This document shows, piece by piece, positions 1-12,696 of a stretch of 64,000 bases of DNA. Position 1 is the first letter of the stretch; every line of letters starts with the position of its first letter. A program made the position numbers and the translations under genes. The stretch is from Aspidapion aeneum (taxonomy: Eukaryota > Arthropoda > Insecta > Coleoptera > Brentidae), in contig OY755038.1 of the NCBI GenBank assembly GCA_963576565.1, positions 181,993,452 through 182,057,451 on the forward strand, given 5' to 3'. Under the pieces are notes generated by a model, which was given only the letters and a program-made list of their open reading frames with translations, was not told the DNA's origin and did not search any database.

Positions 1-1279
1 CAGACATACAGACATACAGACATACAGACATACAGACATACAGACATACAGACATACAGACATACAGACATACAGACATACAGACATACAGACATACAGA
101 CATACAGACATACAGACATACAGACATACAGACATACAGACATACAGACATACAGACATACAGACATACAGACATACAGACATACAGACATACAGACATA
201 CAGACATACAGACATACAGACATACAGACATACAGACATACAGACATACAGACATACAGACATACAGACATACAGACATACAGACATACAGACATACAGA
301 CATACAGACATACAGACATACAGACATACAGACATACAGACATACAGACATACAGACATACAGACATACAGACATACAGACATACAGACATACAGACATA
401 CAGACATACAGACATACAGACATACAGACATACAGACATACAGACATACAGACATACAGACATACAGACATACAGACATACAGACATACAGACATACAGA
501 CATACAGACATACAGACATACAGACATACAGACATACAGACATACAGACATACAGACATACAGACATACAGACATACAGACATACAGACATACAGACATA
601 CAGACATACAGACATACAGACATACAGACATACAGACATACAGACATACAGACATACAGACATACAGACATACAGACATACAGACATACAGACATACAGA
701 CATACAGACATACAGACATACAGACATACAGACATACAGACATACAGACATACAGACATACAGACATACAGACATACAGACATACAGACATACAGACATA
801 CAGACATACAGACATACAGACATACAGACATACAGACATACAGACATACAGACATACAGACATACAGACATACAGACATACAGACATACAGACATACAGA
901 CATACAGACATACAGACATACAGACATACAGACATACAGACATACAGACATACAGACATACAGACATACAGACATACAGACATACAGACATACAGACATA
1001 CAGACATACAGACATACAGACATACAGACATACAGACATACAGACATACAGACATACAGACATACAGACATACAGACATACAGACATACAGACATACAGA
1101 CATACAGACATACAGACATACAGACATACAGACATACAGACATACAGACATACAGACATACAGACATACAGACATACAGACATACAGACATACAGACATA
1201 CAGACATACAGACATACAGACATACAGACATACAGACATACAGACATACAGACATACAGACATACAGACATACAGACAT
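1..1279. repeat. (CAGACATA)n microsatellite array
   Basis: An essentially pure 8-bp repeat begins at or before the window edge and runs about 1.28 kb, roughly 160 units, without interruption I can see. It ends in a short (CAGA)n stretch and then the 3' part of a mini-me-like mobile element (1280-1434). The same element carries (CAGA)n at 31456-31586 and (TGTC)n at 32846-33271, so this array is best read as that element's internal microsatellite, expanded and converted from a 4-bp to an 8-bp unit. Confidence 0.97.
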
Positions 1280-1434
1280 GCGACAGACAGACAGACGGCG
1301 CAACAAAAAAGTTTCAAAATCATCTGAAACGCAAAGATATATAAAAATTTTTGAAATCGGAGCAACTTTTTTTTTCTCGAAAAAATTAGGATCACCGTAG
1401 CTCACACCACTATAGTATAGTATATGTGTGAGCT
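1280..1434 (+). mobile_element. 3' end of mini-me/Helentron-like element, copy A
   Basis: After the microsatellite comes a conserved block (GGCGCAACAAAAAAGTTTC, then a stretch around TTTGAAATCGGAGCAAC) and a terminal hairpin with 9-bp stem AGCTCACAC (1399-1407) / GTGTGAGCT (1426-1434), followed by AAAA. The block recurs at 31586-31724 (+) and inverted at 32708-32845. Terminal hairpin, internal GTCY-type microsatellite and no coding capacity match the mini-me/DINE-1 description. The match to that class is inference; the three-copy identity is seen directly. Confidence 0.75.
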
Positions 1435-1854
1435 AAAAGAAGCTTCTTCTCTAGTATACTTTTTACCCAACTGCAGCACGGTGAAAGAAAGGGTAATTAA
1501 TGTTTTGCGATTGTTGTATGTTTGTAACTAAATATGTATGTTTGTGTCACGCTAGAGGCTAAACGGCTAAACCGATTTTGACAAAAAAGTTGTCGTTGAT
1601 CCCGAAGGTGCTATACGCTATATATTTTTAAACAGGAATCAACATGGCGGTCTTCAGACGCCATTTTGTCACATGATTTAGACTTTAAGGCATACAAATT
1701 ATCTAAATTTCAGGCGATTTTATTGAAATTCCTTTGATTACCCATTGCAAATGTCCTCTAATTTGCTGTAGTTACTTTGTAGTCCTCCTTGCTCCCACCC
1801 ATGTCCCCTCCTGTCTTTTTCCCCACCCTATTCAAAAACCATATTCGCATAATT
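1435..1854. other. Unassigned intergenic DNA
   Basis: No gene seen. Around 1520-1620 it carries a TATGTATGTTTG stretch followed by GGCTAAACCGATTTTGAC, a motif type scattered through insect transposable-element tails, so this is probably another decayed element. Confidence 0.4.
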
Positions 1855-2250
1855 TTATCAAATATAGAACGATTTCAAAAATTCTTTCTGGATAAGCTTT
1901 CAGATGTTTTTTCCAACACCATTTTACTAGTTCCCCCCCTGCCTCTCCCTCTCTCCTCTCCACCATCCTTGTTAGTAATAGTTATAGCTATAACTTTCAC
2001 AAATATAGAGCGATTTCAAAAATTCTTTTGCACACGCTTTAAGACTTTTTTTCCAACATCATTTTACTAGTTTCGTCCTTCCTCTCCCTCTTTTCTCCCA
2101 CCCTCCTTATTAGTAATAGCTGTAGCTAAACCTTTCACAAATTTAGAGCGATTTCAAAAATTCTTTCGGCACACGCTTTAGGATTTTTTTCGACACCATT
2201 TTTCTAGTTCCCTCCTCCCTCTCTCCTCCCCCACCTTCACCTTGGTTAAA
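1855..2250 (+). repeat. About 140-bp tandem repeat, nearly 3 copies
   Basis: The phrase CGATTTCAAAAATTCTTT recurs at about 1870, 2011 and 2149, each followed by an ACACGCTTTA-like segment, a T-rich run, a CATTTTACTAGTT-like phrase and a pyrimidine tract rich in CCCTCTC. Spacings are about 141 and 138 bp. The open frame through it is a by-product of the repeat and not a gene. Confidence 0.85.
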
Positions 2251-2399
2251 GCTAAATGAATTTTAAATGCCTGTGTTTCTGATTACAATTTTGTTTGATA
2301 AACGTTAATGCTTTTGTTTAAAATCTTGCGATAGAGCTTTTTCAACTACTTTCGGATTTTATAGTTGACAGGTGTATAGAGTTTCGGTGACAATTCAAT

Positions 2400-2575
2400 T
2401 TAATAATTTTTAAAACAAAAAATTCAAAATGGCGAATCCAAGTTGGCGGAGTTTTATAAAACAATTTAATACAATCTGGCGTTAAGGCTACGTAATACAA
2501 TTCTTGACTTAAACCTAAGAAAAATTACAATAGGACTCCAAAATGGTGGAGTTTTCCATTTATAAACCGGTATAT
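2400..2575 (+). repeat. Satellite units with ATGGCGGA-type motif (left part)
   Basis: AAAATGGCGAATCCAAGTTGG and, about 110 bp later, CCAAAATGGTGGAGTTTTCC match the units at 5700-6060. The LINE plus its tail separates the two parts, so the LINE appears to have been inserted into this satellite. Confidence 0.7.
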
Positions 2576-2589
2576 ATCAATAACGATTT

Positions 2590-4078
2590 CTTCCGAATTC
2601 GAGGTTTTGCGCGCCCTTAAGGGCTTGAAACCGAAAGCTATAGTGGGACCCGATAAAATCCCGGCATTCTTTTTAAAAGAATGCGCTATCGTTGTTGGCG
2701 AAACCTTTGACCATTTTATACAACTTATTACTTAAATCTAGCCAATTCCCATATATTTGGAAAGAATCTAAAGTTCTTCCTGTGCACAAAAAGATGACAA
2801 AACCCATATAGAAAATTATCGTCCTTTAACCATCGTCAATAATTTCGCTAAATGTTTTGAGCGGGTTCTTCATAATGCTTTAAACACATTAATAGATAGT
2901 AGGCAACACGGTTTTATAAAACATAGATCCACTGCTTCAAATCTTATATCTAGGACTCAATTATTGGCTGACTGTCTGAACAATAATGGCCAGGTTGACG
3001 TCATTTACACGGACTTTTCTAAGGCCTTTGACAGGCTCGATCATGGCATTCTGCTGAGTAAGCTTGAGGGAGCATTTAACTTATCTGATAATTTAATCAA
3101 CCTTTTTTCTTCAATGCTTTTCGAAAGAAAACAATATGTGGAGTGCTATCATCGGTCATCGTTGGAGGTCTTGGCATACTCAGGGGTTCAGGTTCAATCC
3201 TGGGTCCACTTTTCTTCAACTGTTTTATTAACGATATTTTTTCTAATTTGGAGGATGATGTTGAAGGGCTTTTGTACGCAGACGAGAAAAAGCTTTATCT
3301 CCCAATAAACAGCGTCGATGACTGCCTTAAATTGCAAGGTGTGCCTAAGGAGTTCAATTACCAGATTCAAGATACAGCTGTTCCCCGCTCTACTTAATTT
3401 AAGGATCTCGGTGTGACATTTGATCAAAGACTCTCGTTTGTACCGCATATTGAAGATATTTTAAGCAAGTGTTACCGAATGCTAGGATTTATATTTAGAA
3501 ATTCACGGGAATTTAACTCGGTACATACTTTCAAAATTTTATACTTTGCATACGTCAGATCAATTTTGGAGTATGGATCGGTAGTCTGGTCACCTTTCTA
3601 TCAGGCTCACATAGTCGATATTGAAAAAATACAGAGAAAATTCATGAAATATATGTGGTACAGAAACGAAGGAGTCTACCCGGTAATCGGTTTTCCCAAT
3701 GATATCCTGTTGGAAAGGTTCTCCCTGCAGTCTTTAGAAGCTCGACGTAAAATAGCTGAAATCGATTTTATTTTCCAACTTGTTCACAAGAAAATTGACT
3801 CGCCTGATCTTTTAAATCACATCAACTTTTCTGTGTCCAGGTTTTCAGCTCGTGAGAGGCCGACTTTTTATATTAAGAGATCGAGAACCAACATTGGGAA
3901 ATTTTCACCCATTAACAGAGTTTGTAACTCTTACAAAGCCAGTGTGATCTATTTAACTGCAGTAAACAGTCTATTAAGAGAATTGTTTTATGATGTTTTA
4001 TTATTTTTTTACTTACTTGAATCTTATGTGTATGTTCGTGTGTCTGCATGTGTGTGTTTCTTAGTGTTTTTAGTGTAA
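2590..4078 (+). pseudogene. LINE reverse transcriptase, frameshifted
   Basis: Translation across frames gives the RT domain in order: GPDKIPAFFLKE at about 2648, ENYRPLTIVNNFAK at about 2812, a palm motif with FSKAFDRLDH at about 3015, a block before the catalytic site reading SILGPLFFNCFINDIF, the catalytic box read as YADE (3275-3286) in place of the usual F/YADD, and the thumb from about 3400 (LGVTFDQRLSF, then ILEYGSVVWSPF). At least three frames are needed, with stops before 2820, between 3200 and 3260, and at about 3397. The second catalytic Asp is replaced by Glu. This copy is dead. The family would copy its own RNA onto nicked chromosomal DNA. Confidence 0.85.
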
Positions 4079-4196
4079 CTTTAAGATTATTTTAAGATTT
4101 TGTAATTAATTTTTATTAACGATTTTATTATTATTAATATTGTTATTTGTTGATACTCTTATTCCCACTCTGTAAATGTAGCTCTCTGTTGAGTGG

Positions 4197-5629
<1,433 letters not shown>

Positions 5630-5639
5630 GACCTTGGGA

Positions 5640-6060
5640 AATTTTTTTTTCATTGCAGTTTTTGGTCGCTAATTATTACTTTTGAATTAAACTTAAAATT
5701 AAAGTCAAAATAGCGGATCCAAAATAGCGCACTTATTATTTAAAAACCGATATTTAATAACATTTGGGTCTTATGCTTAATAATTGTGATTTTTGAAAGA
5801 AAGCTATAAGAATAAAATAGCAGATCCAAAATGGCGGACATTTCCCTTTATTAACGGATACGTTCAACATTTGTGGTGTTTAATGTCGCTGGTTATGATT
5901 TTTGATTTAAACTTTGGAAAAATCAAAATGACGGATCCAAAATGGCGAACTTTTCCATTTATGAACCAATGTGTATTATTTTTGAAGTTTGCTGCAACTA
6001 ATAATGATTTTTAAATTAAACTATAAAAAAATCAAAATGGCAAAAAGCTTTAGGATGCCC
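5640..6060 (+). repeat. About 110-bp satellite units with ATGGCGGATCC motif
   Basis: Units around 5707, 5813, 5922 and 6031 each hold CAAAATGGCGGATCCAAAAT-like sequence followed by a TTTCCATTTATAAACC-like phrase and a TTTTTGAATTAAACTT-like phrase. Related units lie left of the LINE (2400-2575) and inverted at 13350-13640, so the array was probably larger before the LINE and BEL insertions. Confidence 0.8.
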
Positions 6061-6093
6061 AAGGTATTAAATTTGAAACGTTAAAGTACCATG

Positions 6094-6533
6094 TGTTAGC
6101 TCATGCTAAATTTCGCGGTTGTTTTTAATTTTAAAACCACACAATTGGATGACGGACAGAGTACATTTTCGCGCATTTCGACATGCGCACCAACAATCAG
6201 GAAGATCCTTTTCGACCGCCTCGAGAAAATGGCGTGTTAATTTCTTTCTCCAACATTTACAAATTTCTACACTTGAAAGTGCTCGATTTTGGTGTACTGA
6301 AGCATAGAACTGGAAACTTCAGCCCTTCAGCTACGTGGTGCCATCATTAGATCCAGAAAGGGGCCCCTGGAACGTGGAGAAATTGGCTGCAAACTGGCGA
6401 GTGCTTTGTTTCTGATTTCCGTTGTGTGGTACCAGCAATTACCTATGGACCTTTTGATTATTTCGTGATTTCGTATCAATATATTTATGTTTGTTCGCGC
6501 TTTCATTTAATAAAATATATACAGTCCACAGCA
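6094..6533 (+). repeat. 5' LTR of BEL/Pao element 1
   Basis: 440 bp starting TGTTAGCTC and ending CCACAGCA, matching 12697-13136 over its whole length with about a dozen substitutions. AATAAA lies about 25 bp before the end and is a candidate polyadenylation signal. The start was chosen where similarity between the two LTRs begins at a TG dinucleotide; the end is set by CA and the primer site 3 bp further on. Confidence 0.88.
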
Positions 6534-6536
6534 GTG

Positions 6537-6554
6537 TGTTCCTTCGACCCGAAT
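6537..6554 (+). other. Degenerate tRNA-Tyr primer-binding site
   Basis: TGTTCCTTCGACCCGAAT lies 3 bp after the LTR. It matches the tRNA-Tyr-complementary site of element 2 (TGGTCCTTCGAGCCGGAT) at all but three positions, and would prime minus-strand DNA synthesis. The mismatches fit an old copy. Confidence 0.7.
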
Positions 6555-6795
6555 TATTTAAATTTACTCCATACGACGGTATTAATAAGTCGGCCATTTT
6601 TCACATTTTCGCCGCGACCACACGGCCTTGAAATTTGCCAATCGTATTGAACCGAAGTTCTTCGTGTTCGACCTTCGGTTTCGGCGCGATTCACCTGTTT
6701 TCGGTCCGCTGCTATGGTAACGCAGGGTCTACCGCGTGGTCATTTCAGTAAACAAAAATCGAGAATCAATCAAAAAACAAACAAACAACATTTCT

Positions 6796-7227
6796 CATTT
6801 CTGTGATTAGATGTGTTCCATATCATTTCGATATTTAAAACAATTTTCATCAATTGCGATAAATTAGTGCATATTTTCGACAATTCGTCATTTTTCTATT
6901 TCAAAAGCATTAATTTAGCGTTAATTGTATATTTACCGACATTTCTGTGATTAGATGTGTTCCATATCATTTCGATATTTAAAACAATTTTCATCAATTG
7001 CGATAAATTAGTGCATATTTTCGACAATTCGTCATTTTTCTATTTCAGAAGCATTAATTTAGCGTTAATTGCATATTTATCGACATTTCTGTGATTAGAT
7101 GTGTTCCATATCATTTCGATATTTAAAACAATTTTCATCAATTGCGATAAATTAGTGCATACTTTCGACAATTCGTCATTTGTCTATTTCAGAAGCATTA
7201 ATTTAGCGTTAATTGTATATTTACCGA
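6796..7227 (+). repeat. 144-bp leader repeat, 3 copies
   Basis: Three head-to-tail copies start at 6796, 6940 and 7084, each beginning CATTTCTGTGATTAGATGTG and ending near TTATTTAGCG/TTACCGAC-type sequence. Copies are nearly identical, so amplification is more recent than most decay. They lie in the untranslated leader between primer site and gag, where they could alter packaging or translation; that role is speculation. Confidence 0.92.
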
Positions 7228-7254
7228 CAATTTCGTCATTTTAAAGGTAAAATC

Positions 7255-8508
7255 ATGTCTATCAAAAAAGCCGTGCAAAAACGCAAGGGTTTTTTATCTG
7301 CGATCACCGAGTATTATGTGTTTTCACAAACCGCGCAACGGACGCAAAAGCGAGAAACGAGTTTCAAGTGAGGTATTCCGATTTGGATGAAACCTTCGAT
7401 AAATGCATGCTGGCACATAATGATGTCATTATGTTGATAGACGACTCGGACGACGAGGAGCCTAAAACGCAAGATGCGATCCTTTCAGAAGCTCGTAAAT
7501 ATTTTTATGCGTGTAAGGGGGCTTACTCTGAAATATTTCCGGTTGAGGCCCCAACCTTTTCGGGATCATATGTTCGTCAGAACGAATCTGAAACTCCAAA
7601 ACTCAGAGTTAGGTATTCCCATACTTCGAGGTGATAAAAAATTATGGCCAAGCTTTTTCGATCTTTTTAATAACATTATAGATCAAAATCAAAGTCTAAG
7701 TAACGTTCGAAAACTTCAATATTTATTTTCATATCTCGAGGATGAGCCTTTAAAATTGATATCAGGGATTAGCTTATCTGATCAAAATTATAAAATTGCT
7801 TACGACAAATTAGTCAATAGATATCAAAACAAGCGAGACCTCGCAAATGATGCTTTAAGCACAATTATATACTCTACCTTAAAAAAACGAGTCAGCTAAA
7901 GAATTGCGTAATTTAATTGACACCTTTTCAGAATCCCTAGAAATTTTAAAATCACTTAGCTTTGACGTTGACAGTTGGGACTTTATTATTTTTTTTCATT
8001 TTGTTAGAAAAATTGGATATTCCGACGCGTTCAAATTTCGAGATGAGTCACGCCAATACTAATACCGAAATTCCCACTTTTCAGTCACTTTTTCAGTTTC
8101 TAGAAAAAAGAAGTTTTGGAATCACTTCCTCAATCAACAGCACCCAAAAAGGTGCCTACCTATCAAAAATCAAATTCTATGCAAAATCAGTTTGGGCAAA
8201 AGCCTACCTATCAAAATTCAAATTCTATGCAAAATCAGTTTGGGCAAAAGCCTACCTATAAATCATCCAATTCGCCTTTTATAGGAATGGCTGGCACCTC
8301 AACTAATTCAAGTACGGGAATAAAATGTTTCCGGTGTAATCAAGGTCACGTGCTTTCGAAATGTCAAACATTTCTTGACCTCTCGCCTATCGATCGCCTA
8401 TCTTTCGTCACGCAGAAAAAATTATGTCTAACGTGTTTTCATCCCTCGCATGGGGTAGACACGTGCAAATCAAAATATTCATGCTTTAACTCATATTTTA
8501 GAAACTAA
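7255..8508 (+). pseudogene. gag: BEL/Pao gag, frameshifted
   Basis: The likely start is ATG at 7255 (MSIKKAVQKRKGF). The frame breaks near 7365 and again near 7610, and further changes follow 7899. Recognisable parts are a DUF1759-like segment (RKLQYLFSYLEDEPLKLISG, about 7708-7767), a spacer with two copies of a 54-bp unit encoding NSMQNQFGQKPTYQ-like peptide (8155-8262), and cysteine knuckles (CFRCNQGHVLSKC at about 8326, then CLTCFHPSHGVDTC). The first knuckle has CX2CX3HX4C spacing, one residue shorter than the CX2CX4HX4C of element 2. Gag would form the particle and bind element RNA. At least four frame changes make it non-functional. Confidence 0.82.
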
Positions 8509-8572
8509 TAAAGAGTCTGGAAGCCAAGATACTAGTCCTGTCATTCACACACCACCTGTCAATAATCTTCAT

Positions 8573-10915
8573 GTGTCATTAAATACCTCAGGACCTTCAG
8601 GTACCTTTCTTTTATGCACCGCCATAATAGATGTTATGGACGGTTACGGAAATTTTCAACCTGTGAGGGCACTGCTTGATTCTGGATCACAGATAGGATT
8701 CATCAGTGAAAAGTGTATTCAGCGTCTTAATCTTCCTAGGCGAAGTTACACCACTGAAATATTCGGATTAAATCAAATGTCTTCTCTTACTTCCAAAGGG
8801 CTCGTTCAATGTCACATTAAGCCACAAGGACAGGTCACTCCTTTACTTAATTTCGAAGCAATTGTCGTTCCACAACTATGTTCCAATATGCCTACATTCA
8901 CTTTGAACGATAATCAGTGGAAACACTTGGAAAACCTTAAACTTGCCGACCCATCTTATTTCAAATCTAGACCTGTGGACCTAGTTATTGGTTGCGAGCT
9001 ATTCGCAAAGATATTCAAGGAGGGCAGGGTTCTTGGACAAATAGGGCAACCTTCCGCCCTTGAAACCATCTTTGGCTGGGTCGTCATGGGAAAAGTGGAC
9101 GAAGTAGGTAGTCTTACGGAACGAACCAGTTGTTTTTTAACGAGTCATTCACCTCCTTTAGAAGTCATTCTAACTAGGTTTTGGGAAATCGAACATTTGC
9201 CTAAAAAACAAATCTTATCAAAGGAAGAAAAACAAGCGGAATCAATTTTTACTGCGAGTGTCGTACGGCAACCGAGCGGTAGATTCATGGTAGATCTTCC
9301 GTTTAAAGATAAAATAAACCCTGACATAGGAAATACTTATCCGCAAGCTTATCGTAGATTTTTACTTCTAGAAAATAGATTACTCAAAAATCCTGATCTG
9401 TACACTGCCTATTCAAGTTTCATGCAAGACTATATCGATTCTAATCATATGAATCTAGTTTTATCTAGTCAACCAAAAGTCGACGTATCATGTTTTTTGG
9501 CACATCATTGCGTACTAAAGCCGGAAAGCTTAAGTACAAAATTAAGGGTAGTCTGGGATTGTTCGGCAGTCACCCCAAAGAATATTAGTCTCAATGACAC
9601 GTTGTTATCTGGACCGAAACTTCAAAAGGATATTGCTCCTTTACTCCTTACGTTTCGTCTTAATCCTATTGCCTACATTGCTGATATCAAACAGATGTTC
9701 CGTCAAGTCCTTATCAATCCTTATCACCGTCCTTATCAAAGGATATTGTGGAGGTTTTCTCCACAGGACCCACTTTCAGTGTGGGAACTTTCTACTGTCA
9801 CTTTTGGCATGACATGCTCACCTTTTCTAGCCATGCGTACATTAAATGAGCTGGCAGAGATAGAAAAGGAACGTTTTCCTATGGCTAGTACTGTTCTAAA
9901 AACGTCAATGTACATCGACGATATCTTGGGAACTAGCCCTTCGCTTTCTGAAGCCATTTCCCTACAGATGGAACTCAATGATTTGTTAAAGTCGGGAGGA
10001 TTTGAACTTAAAAAATGGGCAAGCAATTGTCCTGAGTTATTGGCAACATTGCCAGAATCCGATCGTCAAATGCCTCTCTCTTTTGACAAGGAGGAACCAC
10101 ACTTTATCAAAGTTTTAGGACTTCAATGGCATCCAAAAAACGACATTTTTTCTTATCAATGCCGAATGAAGGAAAAACCCCCAACTAAACGTTCTATTTT
10201 ATCTATCATAGGAACAATCTTCGATCCCTTAGGTTTTCTTTGTCCCTTGTTGCTACAAGCAAAATTTATTTTGCAACAGTTGTGGATATCGAAAATAGGC
10301 TGGGACGAAGAACCAGATTCTTCTATCATCGACTCTTGGAACAAACTTCGTTCTGAATTCCCGCTTCTTTCCAATTTTCAATTACCCCGACAAATCAAAC
10401 TGTCAAAAATCAATACCTTTCAAATCATCGGCTTCTGTGGCGTTTCAATTCGAGGCTACGCAGGCATCGTATATTTTCGTGTAGAAGAGGAAAACAATAT
10501 CTCTGTTTCTCTCATATCTGCAAAATCTAGGGTCGCGCCTATAAAGTCACAAACTTTGGCTAGGCTAGAACTCCTAGGCGCATTTCTTTTAAGCGAATTA
10601 ATTGATTTCGTCTTATCTAGCTATGAAGGAAAAATAACTTTTACAAATATCGTTACTTTCTGCGATTCGCAAGTCGTATTGCACTGGCTTTCATCCCCTC
10701 CTAATCGCTGGCAAACCTTTGTTGGAAATCGAGTCAGTAGAATCCAAGAAATCATTCCCTCAAACTCATGGCGCTACATTCCTTCTGCTTTAATTGCAGC
10801 CGATATTGCGTCACGAGGGGCCACCCCTTCACAGCTCATTTCACATGACATGTGGTGGAACGCACCGTCGTTTTTGTGGTCTCCCGAAAACGAATGGCCC
10901 GATTTTCATAAGTAA
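8573..10915 (+). CDS. pol: BEL/Pao pol fragment: protease, RT, RNase H
   Basis: A 780-codon frame. The frame is open upstream of 8573 (reading through HILETNKESG), so the given start is arbitrary; in BEL elements pol is translated fused to gag. Domains: aspartic protease with active-site DSGS (residues 36-39); RT with KLRVVWDCSA-like entry, IADIKQMFRQV and catalytic YIDD (447-450); RNase H with expected acids at G623, E666 and D698. Position 623 reads GFCGVS where element 2 has GFCDSS, so the first RNase H Asp is lost. RT would copy the RNA, and RNase H would remove it. The long frame is preserved, but the RNase H change and the flanking breaks argue the copy is inactive. Confidence 0.85.
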   Translation: MSLNTSGPSGTFLLCTAIIDVMDGYGNFQPVRALLDSGSQIGFISEKCIQRLNLPRRSYTTEIFGLNQMSSLTSKGLVQCHIKPQGQVTPLLNFEAIVVPQLCSNMPTFTLNDNQWKHLENLKLADPSYFKSRPVDLVIGCELFAKIFKEGRVLGQIGQPSALETIFGWVVMGKVDEVGSLTERTSCFLTSHSPPLEVILTRFWEIEHLPKKQILSKEEKQAESIFTASVVRQPSGRFMVDLPFKDKINPDIGNTYPQAYRRFLLLENRLLKNPDLYTAYSSFMQDYIDSNHMNLVLSSQPKVDVSCFLAHHCVLKPESLSTKLRVVWDCSAVTPKNISLNDTLLSGPKLQKDIAPLLLTFRLNPIAYIADIKQMFRQVLINPYHRPYQRILWRFSPQDPLSVWELSTVTFGMTCSPFLAMRTLNELAEIEKERFPMASTVLKTSMYIDDILGTSPSLSEAISLQMELNDLLKSGGFELKKWASNCPELLATLPESDRQMPLSFDKEEPHFIKVLGLQWHPKNDIFSYQCRMKEKPPTKRSILSIIGTIFDPLGFLCPLLLQAKFILQQLWISKIGWDEEPDSSIIDSWNKLRSEFPLLSNFQLPRQIKLSKINTFQIIGFCGVSIRGYAGIVYFRVEEENNISVSLISAKSRVAPIKSQTLARLELLGAFLLSELIDFVLSSYEGKITFTNIVTFCDSQVVLHWLSSPPNRWQTFVGNRVSRIQEIIPSNSWRYIPSALIAADIASRGATPSQLISHDMWWNAPSFLWSPENEWPDFHK

Positions 10916-11265
10916 AAAATGCCGATTGATTTCGGAGATATTAATCTGGAGGAAAAGCCATAGGTCTGTTGCAATGCGATAATTGACGTTAACTTCTTAG
11001 ATCAGCTTCTTATCAAATATTCATCTATATCAAATATTCAACGTATCATTTGTTATGTCCTTCGAATAGTTAACATTTTTTAAAACCATTCCTATCAAAA
11101 ACCCACTAAGCCACCGGACCAAAAAATTATTTTTGAAAATATTGTTTTTCCTACCACCGGTGAGATGCAAAGTGCGTTATACCTTCTTATCAAACGCGTT
11201 CAAGGTTCTTGCTTTTCTGAGCTTTTTTCCGCGTTATCTAAGGATAAACCAATACCGAAACCTTT
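10916..11265 (+). pseudogene. Broken RNase H-integrase linker of element 1 pol
   Basis: Between the stop of the protease-RT-RNase H frame and integrase, about 350 bp holds stops in all frames. A short piece reading EMQSALYLLIKRVQGSCFSEL (about 11163-11225) aligns in position with the linker of element 2. It is degraded pol and not a spacer. Confidence 0.6.
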
Positions 11266-12464
11266 TTGAAAACTTTCACCTTTTCTTGATGAAAATAATA
11301 TCATTAGAGTAGGTGGCAGATTACAAAAATCTGACCTTTTGTCTTATTCTGCAAAAAACCCCGTCTTACTTTCGAGTAACCATCGTTTAACTACTCTTGT
11401 TATCGAGTCCACTCATCGACAATACCTTCATCCTGGATTTAAAACATTACATAATATGCTTTTACAGCAATTTTGGATATTATCTGCCAGACGGGCAATT
11501 CAAAGAACCATATCCAAGTGCTTGCAATGTTTTAGAATCAACCCTAAACCCTATAGACCGCCCATAATGAGTTCACTTCCCGCTCATCGAATCAATCAAC
11601 TTAAACCTTTTTCGAGTGTAGCTATCGACTTTTGTGGACCTTTCTTTGTGATTCCTCATCGTTACCGTGGTTGTAAAGCTTTCAAATCGTATGCCTGTGT
11701 GTTTGTCTGTACGGCCACACATTGCGTGCATTTGGAATTAACCATGGAACTGTCCACCGAAGGGTTTGTAGGTGCATTTCATCGATTCATTTCCAGACGT
11801 GAAAGCGTGACGCAATGCTGGTCAGATCAGGACAGTAATTTTATAGGGTTTCGTTACCAATTACTTGATTACGCAAGAAGTGCGTCCACCAGACTTTCTA
11901 TTCGTTGGCATCTGGGACCTCCTCTCAGTCCACATTTCAATGGCCTGGCAGAAGCTGACGTCAAAAGTTTTAAAACTCACTTTGTTCGAGTTGTCGGCGA
12001 CCAGAAGTTGTCCATCATGGAAATGTCCACCCTTACATGTCGCATAGAAGCTGTACTTAATAGTCGCCCTTTATCTCCTGCCTCCTCAGACCCACACGAT
12101 CTTCAACCTCTTACCCCTCAATTCAGAAATTCCGGAGTCAGATTTGTCCGAGGTTCCCCTAAATCGGCTCTCGAGATGGCAACTAATCCAAAAACTACAT
12201 AATGATTTTTGGAAACGGTATTCTGTAGAGTATTTGCATACGCTACAACAGCGACACAAGTGGGCTGATACTTCTCCAAATATCAAATTAAATGATTTGG
12301 TTATCATAACGAGTGATCACATCAAATCACCTTTGAAATGGCCAGTCGGTCGGGTCATCGAACTGCATCCCGGCGGAGACGGTCAAGTGCGCGTTGCGAC
12401 GGTACGAACGGCTACCGGTGTTTACAAGCGGCCAGTTGTAAAACTGTGCCTCTTGCCGAATTAA
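11266..12464 (+). pseudogene. pol: BEL/Pao integrase and C-terminal domain, frameshifted
   Basis: Begins near LDENNIIRVGGRL and continues through a zinc-binding HX4H (THRQYLH) and CLQC. The catalytic core keeps D (VAIDFCGPF, codon at 11627), D (WSDQDSNF, 11825) and E (LAEADVKS, 11951), with 65 and 41 residues between them, as in element 2. A frameshift near 12150-12200 moves the C-terminal domain to another frame (LNRLSRWQLIQKL onward), which ends in KLCLLPN and a stop at 12464. Integrase would join element DNA to the chromosome. The catalytic triad survives, but a frameshift and the lost fusion to RT break the product. Confidence 0.85.
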
Positions 12465-12696
12465 TACTAATTTTCATTTTTCTACCTATTACCGGGTATT
12501 ACAATAGGTTTTTCTTTATTTTTATTTTTTTTAAATTTTTGTTTGTTTGTTTTGCCTTTTTCGGGTTTCGTTATCTCTAAATAAACTTACGATACTTATC
12601 TGTTTTCATTCATTTATATTTATCGGTCGATCATTTTTCTTATATCTATATCTGTTCGGTTGAGATTCTAAAATTGTGTGTTTTGGAGGGCAGTTA
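12465..12696 (+). other. 3' untranslated part of element 1 with polypurine tract
   Basis: T-rich sequence after the pol stop, ending TTTTGGAGGGCAGTTA just before the 3' LTR. GGAGGGCAG is the likely plus-strand primer site, though weaker than the G-rich tract of element 2. Confidence 0.6.
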
